DNA from: Flagellimonas yonaguniensis
GTDB taxonomy: Bacteria > Bacteroidota > Bacteroidia > Flavobacteriales > Flavobacteriaceae
Assembly (NCBI RefSeq): GCF_029193885.1
Contig: NZ_JARFVB010000001.1
Span: 744,001 to 808,000 of the forward strand
DNA length: 64,000 bases
Direction: 5' to 3'
Below, one piece after another: positions 10,601 through 20,700 of this stretch. The stretch's first letter is position 1; the number at the start of each line of letters is the position of its first letter. Under the pieces are notes generated by a model. The model made no database searches. It had not been told where the DNA came from and worked only from the letters and a program-made list of their open reading frames with translations. Position numbers and translations under genes: made by a program.

Positions 10601-11401
10601 AACTTTTTTGGTTTTGGGAACGAAACGGTCAACAATGATGACGAAGAACCCTTGGGGTTGGACTATAACCGAGTTCGCATCCGTACCTTGAAGTTTGCCC
10701 CTTCATTGGTATGGCGAGGCTTTTTTGGGTCTAAGGTAAGATTGGGAGTCGCCTATGAGAATATTGAGATTGAGGAAACAGAAAACAGGTTCATCAATGA
10801 ATTTTATCTGGAGAACGGCGAAGAAAACCATTTGAGTTTTTTCGGGGTCGATGGCGAATACAGCTATTCCAATACCGATAACGAAGCCTTTCCCACTTTG
10901 GGAATGGCATTCGGTTTAGAAGGTGGTTTTAAAACCAATCTCGACGAATCGTCAAGGTCATTTGGATATGTTGTTCCATCATTTTCTTTGGACCATAAAC
11001 TTACAGCAGATGGCAGATTGGTACTTGCTACTAAGTTCAAAGGACATTTTATCATTGGCAATGGCTATGAATTCTATCAAGCGGCCAGTATTGGAGGTAA
11101 TAATGGGCTGAGAGGTTTCCGCTTTCAAAGATTTGCAGGGAAAACGGCCTATTTTCAAAACACGGACCTTAGATATAGCTTTAGAGGTGTAAAAACAGGA
11201 TTAATGCCGGTTACCCCTGGAATTTATGGAGGGTTCGATTATGGTCGTGTCTGGTACCCTGGGGAGGATTCCGATACATGGCACAACTCCTATGGAGGAG
11301 GGTTCTTCCTGAACGGTGCAGATGTGCTTTCCGCCAATTTTGGATTGTTCAATAGTGTGGATGGGGTACGCTTTGCCTTTGGGCTCGGCTTCGGATTCTA
11401 A
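7688..11401 (+). CDS. Lipoprotein: metallophosphoesterase, kinase-like middle region, Omp85-like beta-barrel
   Basis: A very large fused protein (1237 residues from the ATG at 7688; another ATG lies two codons upstream; residue numbers here count from 7682). It opens with an SPII signal (SAIGC). Residues 43-320 are a calcineurin-type phosphoesterase: LIGDAG, FLGDNIYPAG, IPGNHDWYADG, MHHPMFSYGSHGG and SGHEHTLQYIE. The middle region (about 430-750) has GDWDRHVDQWRW (D612, H614) and ARDRDQVFSRW (D638, D640), which resemble the catalytic and metal loops of HipA/CotH/PI-kinase-like folds. From about 890 on it is a beta-barrel, with GGNNGLRGFRFQRFAG matching the LRGF block of surface-antigen (BamA-like) barrels. 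It is therefore probably in the outer membrane, with a phosphoesterase on one face. The 3' end overlaps the convergent gene by 4 bases. The substrate is unknown. Confidence 0.82.
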   Translation: MKKHYFLLFLMVSAIGCATYETKYAEPFSAHANIQEKEVEHTFYLIGDAGKSPMGDLNPTLKAFKKVLDQADANSTAIFLGDNIYPAGFVDKDDDLEAYERSQHYLNAQLTTLENFKGQKLFIPGNHDWYADGLKGLKREEEYVEDVLGNNDAFQPENGCPIEEIEISDKVMVVAIDTEWYIVNWDKHPTMNDECEIKTRSRFFEELESIIKKNRDKTIIFAMHHPMFSYGSHGGQFSFKQGIYPNGGKVPMPILGSAINLLRKTSGATSEDLSNKRYNELKNRIVTLSQYSDKIIFASGHEHTLQYIEEFGKPQIVSGSGAKTGSTRLLNGSKFSTGRNGYAILKVYTDGSSQVDFFGADANSTVLLYQTEVLPPNRPNKKLELSDDFPPYKMASIYEPEEIDKSGFHKLLWGERYRKYYGTKVKAPTVLLDTLFGGLTVVRKGGGNQSNSLRLADKDGREYVMRGMRKSAERYLQAIAFQEQYIIGKFEDTYTEKLLLDLYTGAHPYAPFTIDRLSDALGMYHTNPKLYYVPKQSVLGDYSKEFGNGLYMIEEHVSDDHDNLESFGYTKKIESTYDLMEKLREDEEYSIDQKEYVKARLFDILIGDWDRHVDQWRWAEFEMQNGNKVYKPIARDRDQVFSRWGDGLIMNFGSRAVPALRIFEGFHEKVRSVKGLTSSPRTFALDMALLSETDMQMWVDQAEFIQQNLNGDIIDEAFLAFPKEVRDETVTEIKNILLARKENLVETAREYYAVLNKYSVITGTDKDDYFNIVSLPNGHVEVRAYRIKGGEYTDLFFNKVYSPDHTKEIWIYGLDDDDVFEANTATSKIKVRIAGGQNNDVYKTSKDSKKLLMYDFKTKKNTLDEAYGGKIRLVNDYNTNTYEFLNIKGSNNQILPTIGFNPDDGVRIGLTNTYTFNGFRKNPFTQQHTVNAAYYFATDGFDLGYRGEFAHVFNRVNLELHARFTSPNFTQNFFGFGNETVNNDDEEPLGLDYNRVRIRTLKFAPSLVWRGFFGSKVRLGVAYENIEIEETENRFINEFYLENGEENHLSFFGVDGEYSYSNTDNEAFPTLGMAFGLEGGFKTNLDESSRSFGYVVPSFSLDHKLTADGRLVLATKFKGHFIIGNGYEFYQAASIGGNNGLRGFRFQRFAGKTAYFQNTDLRYSFRGVKTGLMPVTPGIYGGFDYGRVWYPGEDSDTWHNSYGGGFFLNGADVLSANFGLFNSVDGVRFAFGLGFGF

Positions 11402-12255
11402 TCCAGTTTCAACTCGTAAAGTTTTCGGCCTCCGTGATTGTTCTCTTCATCTGCAATCAGAAGTGTATTGTTATTATAAAAGCAAATAGATTCAATCTGT
11501 GTGCCCGTTTGTAGGTCAATAATCTTGATGGATGATTTGGTAAAGTCGGGAGTGCTGAAATCCGTAAGTAAAAAAGCAAAGCCGTAACTCAATAAGGCAA
11601 TGGTTTTGCCATCAGGGGAAATGTCGACACTTGTTACGGAACAATGGTCTTGGTCTCCACAGAGGAATAAAGCCCCCAAGAACTCAGCTTCGTATTCCCC
11701 TTCCTTGTCCGGTACGCGATATATCAAGGTTTTTCCAGAATAAGGCCTGGTACGGTTTTTTGTGAAGATGTATAGGTGGTCATTGAGGTGGAAAAAGCCT
11801 TCGGTATCAAAATACAGGCTGTCTTTTTTGGGCGGGAAATCTTTTTGTTGCGGATATGTGAATTCGATTTTATAGGCATTGGGCTCTTTTTTGCCCATTT
11901 CATCATGGGGCACTTTGTAGATGACCAAATCCTCACGGGCATTTTTGTTGTTACCAAAATCACCAATGTATAGATTCCCTTCTGTATCCACGGTCAAATC
12001 TTCCCAATCCCTGTTTTTGGCATGGTCAATCTTTAGTGATTTTTTGATATTCCCGTCTTTATCGACCTTATAAATTTGCCCTTTGTTGCCGCTATCTTCA
12101 ATTACCCATATATTACCATTCGGCGTAACTTCCAATCCTGATACTTCTTTAAGTTTGGAAGGAAACTTACCCAACTGGTCCAAGTTGCCCGTGTAGGTTT
12201 TCTGGGCACAAGCCTGTGCCATAACTAGCAGAAAAACAAGGGCGAGTTTATTCAT
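11398..12255 (-). CDS. Beta-propeller-like lipoprotein
   Basis: A 285-residue lipoprotein with an SPII signal ending MAQAC (Cys16). The rest is made of blade-like repeats (KEVSGLEVTPNGNIWVIEDS, WEDLTVDTEGNLYIGDFGN, SVTSVDISPDGKTIALLSYG, ICFYNNNTLLIADEENN), the pattern of NHL/SdiA-regulated or esterase-like propellers. Such proteins bind ligands or partner proteins at the cell envelope. No catalytic residues can be pointed out. The start overlaps the stop of the upstream SRPBCC/GyrI gene by 8 bases, so the two are probably co-transcribed and translationally coupled. Confidence 0.78.
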   Translation of the reverse strand: MNKLALVFLLVMAQACAQKTYTGNLDQLGKFPSKLKEVSGLEVTPNGNIWVIEDSGNKGQIYKVDKDGNIKKSLKIDHAKNRDWEDLTVDTEGNLYIGDFGNNKNAREDLVIYKVPHDEMGKKEPNAYKIEFTYPQQKDFPPKKDSLYFDTEGFFHLNDHLYIFTKNRTRPYSGKTLIYRVPDKEGEYEAEFLGALFLCGDQDHCSVTSVDISPDGKTIALLSYGFAFLLTDFSTPDFTKSSIKIIDLQTGTQIESICFYNNNTLLIADEENNHGGRKLYELKLD

Positions 12256-13147
12256 GGGTCTCTTTTATGGGCATGAATATCTCTGTGGTCCATTCCAGTT
12301 CATTTCCACCTACATGAGGATTGTTAAAGAACACTTCGATAGGTTTTTTCTCAATGGGTATGTCGTTCTTCTTGGCATAATCGATTATCGCATACCAAGC
12401 ACGGTCGGATGTAATATAATTTCCGTGGTAAACAGCCTTTATGGCATTTTTACTGAAAATGCGTTTGTACTCAATGTCTGGGTGGTTTGGAAGTTTTTCG
12501 GAACGGATTATGGGGTTGCAAAAATTATAGGAAAGGCTATTGTTCTCCAAATCCCAATCCAATACTTCCACGAATGGAGGCCCGTTCAATTGAACCCCGT
12601 TATCAGCAAGAACACCATCCAGAAAGTTATAGTTGGCCATCATGCCCTTGGCTTTGTTCTCGGGAGTGGTTTTTATTTGGACGCACGCACAGAATGAAGA
12701 GAATATTTCAGCTTCTCCTTCAATCGAATAGTTGAATCCTTCCAAATGTTCGTTCAGAAAACTGTTGAAATTCAAAAGTCGTTTTCGGGAACCTTTCTCA
12801 AAATCGGTATCTGAAAAAGGTACAGATAACCTATTGTTGATTGAATTGTCAACATCTTTGATGTTTACTTGAACCTCACACAGGGAGTCGTGGACCTGAT
12901 CAATTTTCCATTCATACACGTAAACGGAATCGTTTACCAAAATGGTTTGTTTGAAATGGCTCGGACTTATGTAATCCACAGGAACTACGGAATCAAAGCC
13001 ATGGTTCCATGCCTTTACCGTTTCAAAAATGGTTCCAGGAATTGCTTTTGCCTTAAAATTGACCTGATAATCCTGGGGTTTTAAAAATAGGTACCACAAA
13101 ACTGCCCCTACCACAATGGCAAGGATTATTGAAATAATCTTCCTCAT
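12248..13147 (-). CDS. Membrane-anchored SRPBCC / GyrI-like effector-binding protein
   Basis: A 299-residue protein with one N-terminal membrane helix (IISIILAIVVGAVLWYLFL). Residues 30-150 look like a SRPBCC/polyketide-cyclase ligand pocket (KAIPGTIFETVKAWNHGFDS). The C-terminal half (about 150-297) looks like a GyrI/AraC effector-binding domain (CACVQIKTTPENKAKGMM; HGNYITSDRAWYAIIDYAKK; EVFFNNPHVG). Such domains bind small molecules; no DNA-binding part is present, so it is not a transcription factor as it stands. It is the first gene of a two-gene unit with the propeller-like lipoprotein and starts 22 bases beyond the haloperoxidase stop. Confidence 0.75.
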   Translation of the reverse strand: MRKIISIILAIVVGAVLWYLFLKPQDYQVNFKAKAIPGTIFETVKAWNHGFDSVVPVDYISPSHFKQTILVNDSVYVYEWKIDQVHDSLCEVQVNIKDVDNSINNRLSVPFSDTDFEKGSRKRLLNFNSFLNEHLEGFNYSIEGEAEIFSSFCACVQIKTTPENKAKGMMANYNFLDGVLADNGVQLNGPPFVEVLDWDLENNSLSYNFCNPIIRSEKLPNHPDIEYKRIFSKNAIKAVYHGNYITSDRAWYAIIDYAKKNDIPIEKKPIEVFFNNPHVGGNELEWTTEIFMPIKETHE

Positions 13148-13169
13148 AATTAAGGAGCAAAAATACGGA

Positions 13170-14501
13170 TTAGCCTTTTGTCATATCCAATTTGTCCACT
13201 ATAAATTTGCCAAGATCTCTACCTTGTTTGATTCCAACCTCAATGGCCGCACGGTAATGGATGCCACCATACATTCGGCTTAATGCAGCCTCGTCGGAGG
13301 CTTGGTTGAAAGAAGTAAAGGAACGAACGGGCAGGCCATAAGCTACTTCAGTATCATCATCAAAGGCAAAGTTGTCTCCAAAAATGTCCGTAAGCGCTAT
13401 GGCCGCTGCACCGGATACTACGCTGTGTCCGCTAGTGTATTCCGGGAACGGGGGCGTTTGTAGTACAGGCTCCCAACTATCGTCGATATATTCATTGATG
13501 ACCGTTTCCGGACGAATGAGGTTACTTCTATATTTTTCGTCCCAGCAGCTTATGAAAGCGTCGGCAATCGCAATGGATGTTTTGGTATAGGCATACACAG
13601 TTTTGGCAAAATCGGCATCTGTTTTTCTAGCGGCTATTTTGGTAATACCGATCCAATGTGCACCTGGGGTTATCTTCTTGGTGGCGAACATCAGGTGGCC
13701 ACGGGTTACGGAAACATAAGGGTTGCAGTCCCAAAACTGGGCAATCGCTATTTCATCAGACTTATCGCCTTTGCCGATCATACTCTTTCTCACTTCGTAA
13801 ACTTCCATCACTTCTTGGAAAAATTTGGAATCCTTCTCCAAGGAAAATTCTGGTGGTGGAATGGGTTTGAACTGTTGCGCAGAGTCAATGGCAAATGGAC
13901 GTATTTTTTCCCAGTGAGGTTCTATACCGTTCATATAGGCAGGGGGAGTGGGCTGCCAACGAGAGGGGTCTTCGGAATCCACAGAGAATTTGGGCATGGT
14001 ACGCGTTTCCTTGTAGTTGTCCTTGTTCATCCATTCCCCAACAAAGTTGGCCACTTCCGTTCCGTATTCCTTGCTGGCAATAAAAACGGTTTCATTTTTA
14101 TCCTTCCAGATGGTGTATAGACTGTCGCGGAAGCTTTCCATCCTTTCTTCGGAGAAGATAAGTCTTTTGCTGATGTCCATGTGGGCGATCAAGGCAGCCA
14201 TTTCGTAGTTGATGTTCTCACTATTTTTAGGGTCTGGAATGTTTTTTAAACCAGTTACCTGCCCTGCCAAGGATTTGTATTCATCGTTTTTCTTGGCTAC
14301 AACTTCGTATGCCGCAATGTTGGAGTATGCAAATATTCTACTGGCCACTGGTGGCGAGAATATATCGTGAATCATGATTTCCACCACCTTGTCAACAGAT
14401 GCATGGAATTCCTCTGGGGAGACTTCTACGGGTTCCTGTTTTTTCTGACATGATGCCAAAACCAACATTAGAGCTGCGATTAAACTTATTCTTTTTTTCA
14501 T
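13170..14501 (-). CDS. Vanadium-dependent haloperoxidase / PAP2-fold lipoprotein
   Basis: A 443-residue SPII lipoprotein (MLVLASC, Cys18). The vanadate/phosphate site of the haloperoxidase-acid phosphatase superfamily is present: K-x6-RP in KYRSNLIRPETV, the SGH block in FPEYTSGHSVVSGAAA, and SR-x5-H in SRMYGGIHYRAA. Family members oxidise halides with H2O2 or act as phosphatases; which one applies cannot be told here. I choose the ATG at 14499-14501, since AAGG lies just upstream; an ATG at 14517-14519 overlaps the preceding VCBS gene. It is the last gene of the SusC-SusD-VCBS series, so the enzyme probably acts on a substrate or product handled in the envelope. Confidence 0.85.
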   Translation of the reverse strand: MKKRISLIAALMLVLASCQKKQEPVEVSPEEFHASVDKVVEIMIHDIFSPPVASRIFAYSNIAAYEVVAKKNDEYKSLAGQVTGLKNIPDPKNSENINYEMAALIAHMDISKRLIFSEERMESFRDSLYTIWKDKNETVFIASKEYGTEVANFVGEWMNKDNYKETRTMPKFSVDSEDPSRWQPTPPAYMNGIEPHWEKIRPFAIDSAQQFKPIPPPEFSLEKDSKFFQEVMEVYEVRKSMIGKGDKSDEIAIAQFWDCNPYVSVTRGHLMFATKKITPGAHWIGITKIAARKTDADFAKTVYAYTKTSIAIADAFISCWDEKYRSNLIRPETVINEYIDDSWEPVLQTPPFPEYTSGHSVVSGAAAIALTDIFGDNFAFDDDTEVAYGLPVRSFTSFNQASDEAALSRMYGGIHYRAAIEVGIKQGRDLGKFIVDKLDMTKG

Positions 14502-14511
14502 GGCCTTGCGA

Positions 14512-17500
14512 TTAATCATTGATTTTATAGACTTGTGCTTTATCGTTGTTGAACACTGCCAACAAATATTTTTGATTGTTTAATATGATTGTTTTTAAGT
14601 GTCGAATTGATTTTTTTGTGAAATCCAATCCCAATTGGTTACCCAAAATAATGCTGCCATCACTTTTGATAAGGGCCCCTGGAAACGAATCCAACCTACC
14701 GTGATAAGGCTTTACCCCAAAATAGTTTCCTCCAATCAACACCTCTGTATTCCCATCATCATCAAAATCATCTACCAGAAATGACATAATCGGGGATACT
14801 TGGAGTTCATTTTTAAATGGGACAAAAACAAAGGTACCATTATCATTTCTTAAATATCCAGATTTCAGAGTGTTGACCTCCATTAAAGTGGATGCATCCA
14901 ATACATCCTTTCCGAATATTTCTTCCATGGTATCTCCAGCAAAGGATTTATAGGTGGTATATTTCTTTTTAAGGAATACCATTTGTGAGGCCAATCCGTC
15001 CAATGTTTCAAGAGGGTAGTACTTGCCATTTTTTTCCATGGCCGTCACTGTCTCGGTCTGACCGTTATTATCAAAATCATTGAAATATAGTTTCATGGGA
15101 TGTTCCTCGGAAGCTTTGAACTTGGAATTGGTGCCCCAGTTTCCAAGAAGGTAGTCCATGTCACCATCCCCATCAATATCAAAGGCTTCAATGGCTTGCC
15201 AGAGTCCAGGTATGTTGACCTGTTCCACTTCAGTGAAAGAACTGTTTTGGTATTTTAAAAACTTGGGAGACATCCATTCCCCTACCAAAATAAGGTCGGG
15301 GTTGCCATCTCCATCAAAATCACTCCAGATGGCGTCGGTTACCATTCCTTTGGAAAAGGCTTCAAAATCTTTCCTCTCTTTGAAAGTTCCCTTGTCATTT
15401 TCCAACAAATAGGAATTGGCTGGAGCCCCGAACTTGGCTGTAATGGTGTGTCCGCCAATAAAAACATCCAAATCCCCATCGCCATCAAAATCAAAAGGTT
15501 TGATGACAGAGGAGTTCTGATAGTATTCGGGTAGTTTTGAACTTACAAATGCAGTATCCTGCTGAATATAATAGGCATCCAATAAAGGGTCGGATTTTCC
15601 AAAAAAGTCACCGCCTCCAGATGTAGTGATCAAATCATTCTTTCCATCACTGTTAAAGTCCGCAATGGCTGCCGAAACATTTTCCTGAATGGAATCTTTT
15701 TGAATACTAACAAATCGTTGGTTGACAAAATTGGAATCTTGTTGCACATAGATTTGTGAAGGCCCATATTTTGATCCTCCAAAGAAAATATCCTCCTTGC
15801 CATCGCCATTCATATCACCAACTGCAAAAGCAGGTCCTCTATCCGAAATTTGATAGGGAATCAATTTTTCGCGGTTAAAGTCCGTATAGTTGTCTTCCAC
15901 ATGGGTAAAATCCAGACCAAGATTGTTCTCGATGGGGCTGAACAATGTTTTTTTCACTTTGTGTAAAGAACTGTAATCAAAGGGTTCTGTATTTGTTGGC
16001 TTTATGGTAAGTGTTTGGTTTACTGGAACATTTTGTAATACCTGAAAGGTCTTGTCCGGCCAAACTATTTTTATGGAATCTACCACTGCTACATCACTAA
16101 AACCAAAATGTATCATTGGCTCTGAGGATGCCTGAAAGCCACGTGTAGGGAACAGTTCCTTGAACTGAAGTCCTCCATTGACATACGAATATACCTTAGT
16201 GCCAATGCCAAAGGTGTTCTTGCCAGTGTAATTGAACTTTAACTTTAGATAATTGCTTTTGTCGTTTGTTTTATTGATGTAGAGGGAAGCTGGTTGATCG
16301 ATATTGTTGGTCACCACATCCAAATCGCCATCACCATCGAGGTCGCCCATGGCCGTTGCACCGGATATCAAGGTGTCTTTCGTAATCCATTTTTCGGACA
16401 TGTCCTGAAAATGAAGTTCCTTACCTCCTTTAAAAACATAGTTGTGCACACTTCCGGAAGGCATTAAGTCCAATGCTTGCTGGTCTACAAGTTTGGTGTT
16501 GTCGATTTTACTTTTGATTTGGTCGCTTGAAACAAACTTGATGAAATCCAAATCATTGGGTCTTTTTGGAATTCCGTTGGAAATAAATACATCTTGATGT
16601 CCATCTTGATCATAATCCCCAAAAAGACCACTCCAGCTCCAATCGGTGGCGGCAATACCGCTCATCAAAGCTGTTTCCATGAAATTACCATCGGGCTGGT
16701 TTACAAAAAGCATGTTGCGTGTAAACTGATAATGGTACCCAAAACGGTCTATTCGCATCTTTTGGGTTTGGATATTGTCATCTCCCTCAGAGGATTTCAG
16801 GGCCACTTCGTCTTCGGGCAGCATATCCAACGAGAGAAAATCGGGTCTACCATCGTTGTTGATGTCGGCCACATCGTTGCCCATGGAGAACCGGGTGGTG
16901 TGGCCAAAATATTTTTTCAAGCTTTCGGTAAAGGTCCCGTCTCCATTATTGAGGTAGTAATAATCGTCTTCGTGAAAATCGTTGCCCACATAGATATCGG
17001 GGTATCCATCTTGATTGAAGTCGGCGATGGCCAAACCGAGTCCATAACCGTTTACGCCCCCATAAATACCTGCCTCTTCACTCACATCGGTAAATTTTCC
17101 ATTATCGTTGCGCAATAGTTTGTCCCCAGTTTCATAGCTGCGTTCATACCTTAGATCAAACCGTCCAAAGGAATTTTGGGTGTGTACGGCGTGGTTGAGC
17201 AGGTACAGGTCGAGGTCGCCATCCAAGTCATAATCGAAAAAGGTTGCATTGGAACTGTACGAGTCAAAATCCAGTCCGTATTTGGCGGCACTTTCAGTAA
17301 AGGTATTGTCGCCGTTATTGATATATAGTTCGTTAAAGCCATTGAACCCATTGATGCCGACCACTGCACAAACGTAGATGTCCAATAGACCGTCCCCATT
17401 CACATCGGCCATGGTAACTCCAGTGTTCCATGTGCTGTTTCCCTCAATCCCCGCTGAACTGGAGATATCTTCAAATTTAAGATTGCCTTTGTTGAGGTAC

Positions 17501-17751
17501 AATTTGTTTTTTACTTGGTTTCCGGTAAAAATGATGTCAGGTAAACCATCGTTATTGATATCGCCAATGGAGACACCACCACCGTTGTAAAAGTAGAGGT
17601 AGTCCAAAATACTCAAGTCTTTTGAAGAGGTAAGTGTATTGGTAAAATCCACGCCTGTTTCCTTAGGGGCAGGATTTTCAAAAAGACTTCCTTCCTTTTT
17701 ACATGAAACAACGAGGGTTGTTGCCAGTAATGTGATTAGAAACCTATTCAT
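14512..17751 (-). CDS. VCBS/FG-GAP repeat lipoprotein with ASPIC/UnbV domain (CRTAC1-like), copy 1
   Basis: A 1079-residue lipoprotein (SPII, Cys17 in VVSC). It carries many Ca-binding FG-GAP/VCBS motifs of the type DINNDGLPDI, DVNGDGLLDIYV, DYDLDGDLDLYL, DFNQDGYPDIYV and DLDGDGDLDVV, so it should fold as a long propeller. A UnbV/ASPIC domain lies around 510-600 (GFQASSEPMIHFGF; IVWPDKTFQVLQNVPVNQ). Proteins of this family sit on the Bacteroidota cell surface next to SusC/SusD systems; their molecular job is not established. The start overlaps the stop of VCBS copy 2 by 8 bases. The C-terminus ends in a block, PYHGRLDSFPGALI, that is shared with copy 2 and with the remnant at 21088-21350. Confidence 0.88.
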   Translation of the reverse strand: MNRFLITLLATTLVVSCKKEGSLFENPAPKETGVDFTNTLTSSKDLSILDYLYFYNGGGVSIGDINNDGLPDIIFTGNQVKNKLYLNKGNLKFEDISSSAGIEGNSTWNTGVTMADVNGDGLLDIYVCAVVGINGFNGFNELYINNGDNTFTESAAKYGLDFDSYSSNATFFDYDLDGDLDLYLLNHAVHTQNSFGRFDLRYERSYETGDKLLRNDNGKFTDVSEEAGIYGGVNGYGLGLAIADFNQDGYPDIYVGNDFHEDDYYYLNNGDGTFTESLKKYFGHTTRFSMGNDVADINNDGRPDFLSLDMLPEDEVALKSSEGDDNIQTQKMRIDRFGYHYQFTRNMLFVNQPDGNFMETALMSGIAATDWSWSGLFGDYDQDGHQDVFISNGIPKRPNDLDFIKFVSSDQIKSKIDNTKLVDQQALDLMPSGSVHNYVFKGGKELHFQDMSEKWITKDTLISGATAMGDLDGDGDLDVVTNNIDQPASLYINKTNDKSNYLKLKFNYTGKNTFGIGTKVYSYVNGGLQFKELFPTRGFQASSEPMIHFGFSDVAVVDSIKIVWPDKTFQVLQNVPVNQTLTIKPTNTEPFDYSSLHKVKKTLFSPIENNLGLDFTHVEDNYTDFNREKLIPYQISDRGPAFAVGDMNGDGKEDIFFGGSKYGPSQIYVQQDSNFVNQRFVSIQKDSIQENVSAAIADFNSDGKNDLITTSGGGDFFGKSDPLLDAYYIQQDTAFVSSKLPEYYQNSSVIKPFDFDGDGDLDVFIGGHTITAKFGAPANSYLLENDKGTFKERKDFEAFSKGMVTDAIWSDFDGDGNPDLILVGEWMSPKFLKYQNSSFTEVEQVNIPGLWQAIEAFDIDGDGDMDYLLGNWGTNSKFKASEEHPMKLYFNDFDNNGQTETVTAMEKNGKYYPLETLDGLASQMVFLKKKYTTYKSFAGDTMEEIFGKDVLDASTLMEVNTLKSGYLRNDNGTFVFVPFKNELQVSPIMSFLVDDFDDDGNTEVLIGGNYFGVKPYHGRLDSFPGALIKSDGSIILGNQLGLDFTKKSIRHLKTIILNNQKYLLAVFNNDKAQVYKIND

Positions 17752-20700
17752 TTAGGGCAAAAATCTTTGGTTTGTTGTTGTTTACAGCTGCAATAACATA
17801 AACGTTACCGTTTTTGTCCTTGAACTGCTTTAAATATTTCACTTCATCCCTAACCTTGAAGCCGCTGGTCTCGTAATCTTGCCAAGTGAAGCCCAAATTG
17901 CCGTCACCCAATAGTAAGTTTCCCTGACTGGCATCCAGTCGGGAGAACTGAGGCTTAAACTCAAAGTTGTTCCCGGCCATGATCAAATCCAAGTTGCCAT
18001 CCTTGTTGACATCGGTACAAGTGATGTCGCATACGCAGGAAAGTTGTACCCGGGGAGGTAGATTTTTAATGGTAAACTTCCCTCCGCCTTCGTTGATGGC
18101 AATTACCGATGCAGAGGTTTCCGATTTTTTGACAATGGATTTCTCCATCACTTCTTTTGGGAAAAGTTGATGTATGGTGCGGTGGGCATAATCCGATGCT
18201 TTTAGGTTTTGCTTTTTGAGTAACGGCAGTTGCTCGGTAAGTTCCCTTTTCTGATGTATTGGATAATCGCCACCGTTTTCTTGCATGGTCACGATTTGCT
18301 CAATGGTTCCGTTGTTATCATAATCATTGATATACATTTTCATTGGGGCGTATGCTGTTGGTTTGTAGTGGAGGTTTAAACCTTGGTTGCCCAATATCAG
18401 GTCTTGGTCGCCATCTCCATCCAAATCTGCAGCCTCCACAGTATTCCACCAACCATACAGACTGTCCAAAGAACTGGTCATTTTCGATAATCTTCGGCCT
18501 GTGCTCTTATAAATTTTTGGGGTGTCCCATTCTGCAGTGACAATAAGGTCTTTTTTTCCATCCCCGTCCATATCTTCCCATTTGGAGTCGGTTACCATTC
18601 CGGCATCCTTGAGATCGTACCCCAATCTTTCCGTAACGTTGTTGAAGGTCCCATTGCCTGTATTTTCCAGTAAAAGATGGTCGGGAGATACACCATATAC
18701 ACCCACTACGCTACGGGAGCCAATGAAAAGGTCCATATCGCCATCGTTGTCATAGTCATGGGGAGCAATGGTGGAAATATTCTTAAATGTTGAAGGCAGT
18801 TCGTTTTCCGATTTTGAAAAGGTTCCGTTGCCATCATTGAGATATAGTCGAGCTTTGTAACCCCGTTGTTGGGTTACATCATTTCCTCCTGACCCCACAA
18901 CCAAATCCAAGTCGCCATCGCCGTCGGCATCAAAAAATGCTGCAGCAACATCCTCATGGTTCTTGTCTTCGTCAAAAGCCGTTGATTTTTGTTGGGCTAC
19001 TTTTCCATTCCCTCTGTGAAGATAAATGGTTCCTGATTGGCCTTTGGCCCCACCAATAAAGAAATCTTCGTTACCATCTCCATCCACATCGGCAACTGCC
19101 AAGGAGGGTCCTTCTTGTGAAAGTTTGTGGGAGATGAGTCCTTCGTAATCAAAATCGTTGTAATTATCTTCTTTATGTTCGGTAATCGGGTTGTTGTCCA
19201 ACTCTTTCAGGAATGATTTTTTAGCTTCTTTCTTTGGAATTGAATAGGTATCCGTAGCATTGGTATAATCCATGCTCAATACTTGGTTGACCTTCACGTT
19301 TTCCAATTTTTGTGTTTTTTCATCGGGCCATATAATCCTGATGGAATCCAATTGTTTTGATTTGCCCAGCCCAAATGTCATATCGTATTGCACAGAGGAT
19401 TGGAACCCTCTTGATGGAATCAATTCTTGATTCACGATGTTGCCATCGAAATAGATTTTGGCGAGGGTACCTACCGCAAAAGGGTTGCTTTTTGGCCCTT
19501 TGAACTTCAGTTGAATGTAATTGTTGCTCAACTGGGATTCGGTGTTGTTTTTATAGATAAAAGCTGTTGTGTTTACGTTGTTGATTACCAGATCTAGGTC
19601 ACCATCGTTGTCCAAATCGGCGTAGGCGGCACCGTTAGAGCGAGAGGGAAGTTCAAACCCCCATTCTTTGTTTGCATTTTTAAAGGAAATATCCCCATTG
19701 TTCTTATAGGCGTAATTGGGCTGTGGTTTTATCGGCATTTTACTGATAATGGAATCTATGGATTCCTTTTTTCCAGTCAATGCCATTTTTTGGACGATTT
19801 CGTTGGCAAAAAAGTCCACGAAGTCCAAGTCGGTAAGATCATGATTGATACCATTGGTGATAAAAATATCTTTGAGGCCATCGTTGTCCATATCAAACAT
19901 AAGCCCTGCCCAGCTCCAGTCCGTGGCATCGATGCCACTGTAGTAAGCCACTTCGGAGAATGTTCCATTTCCATTGTTGAGTTGCAATGTGTTTTGGATG
20001 TACTGCTGTCCGAAATCTTTGTTCTGTTTTAAGTTAAAAACATTGTAGCCTTCAAATTCCATTACGGATTTTACCCGGTGTTCTTCCTCGGGCAACATAT
20101 CGGTAATGAAAATATCGTTGTGTCCATCGTTATTGATATCGGCAATATCGATTCCCATAGCGGAGAGGCTCAAGTGGGAGGTCCACTCTTTGATTTCTTC
20201 ATTGAATGTTCCATCTCTTTGATTGATATAGAGGTAGTCTCTTTCATAAAAATCGTTGGATACGTAGATGTCTGGATAAAGGTCACCGTTAAAGTCGGTA
20301 ACCAAAACACCAAGTCCAAAACCGATCAGGCTTCCATAAATTCCAGCTTCTTCACTTACGTCCACGAATTTACCATTGTCATTACGTAACAGCATATCCC
20401 CAACTCCTTTGAAAATATCGGGCACACCTTCCCAATCTTGTGCTCTAACTTCACGCTGTTCTGCATAGCCAAGGCTACTTACGGGAATGTTGCTGTTGTT
20501 TAGGATATATACATCCAGATCTCCGTCTTTGTCATAATCAAAAAAGGAGGCGTGTGTAGTAAAACCGGTCTTTGCCAGATTGTATTCTTCGGCTTTTTCA
20601 GTAAAGGTTAAATCTCCATTGTTGATGTAAAGATCATTGTCGTGGTTGTTGCCTTCCATGTTGCCAGCATTGGAGACATAGATGTCCAAAAGTCCATCGT

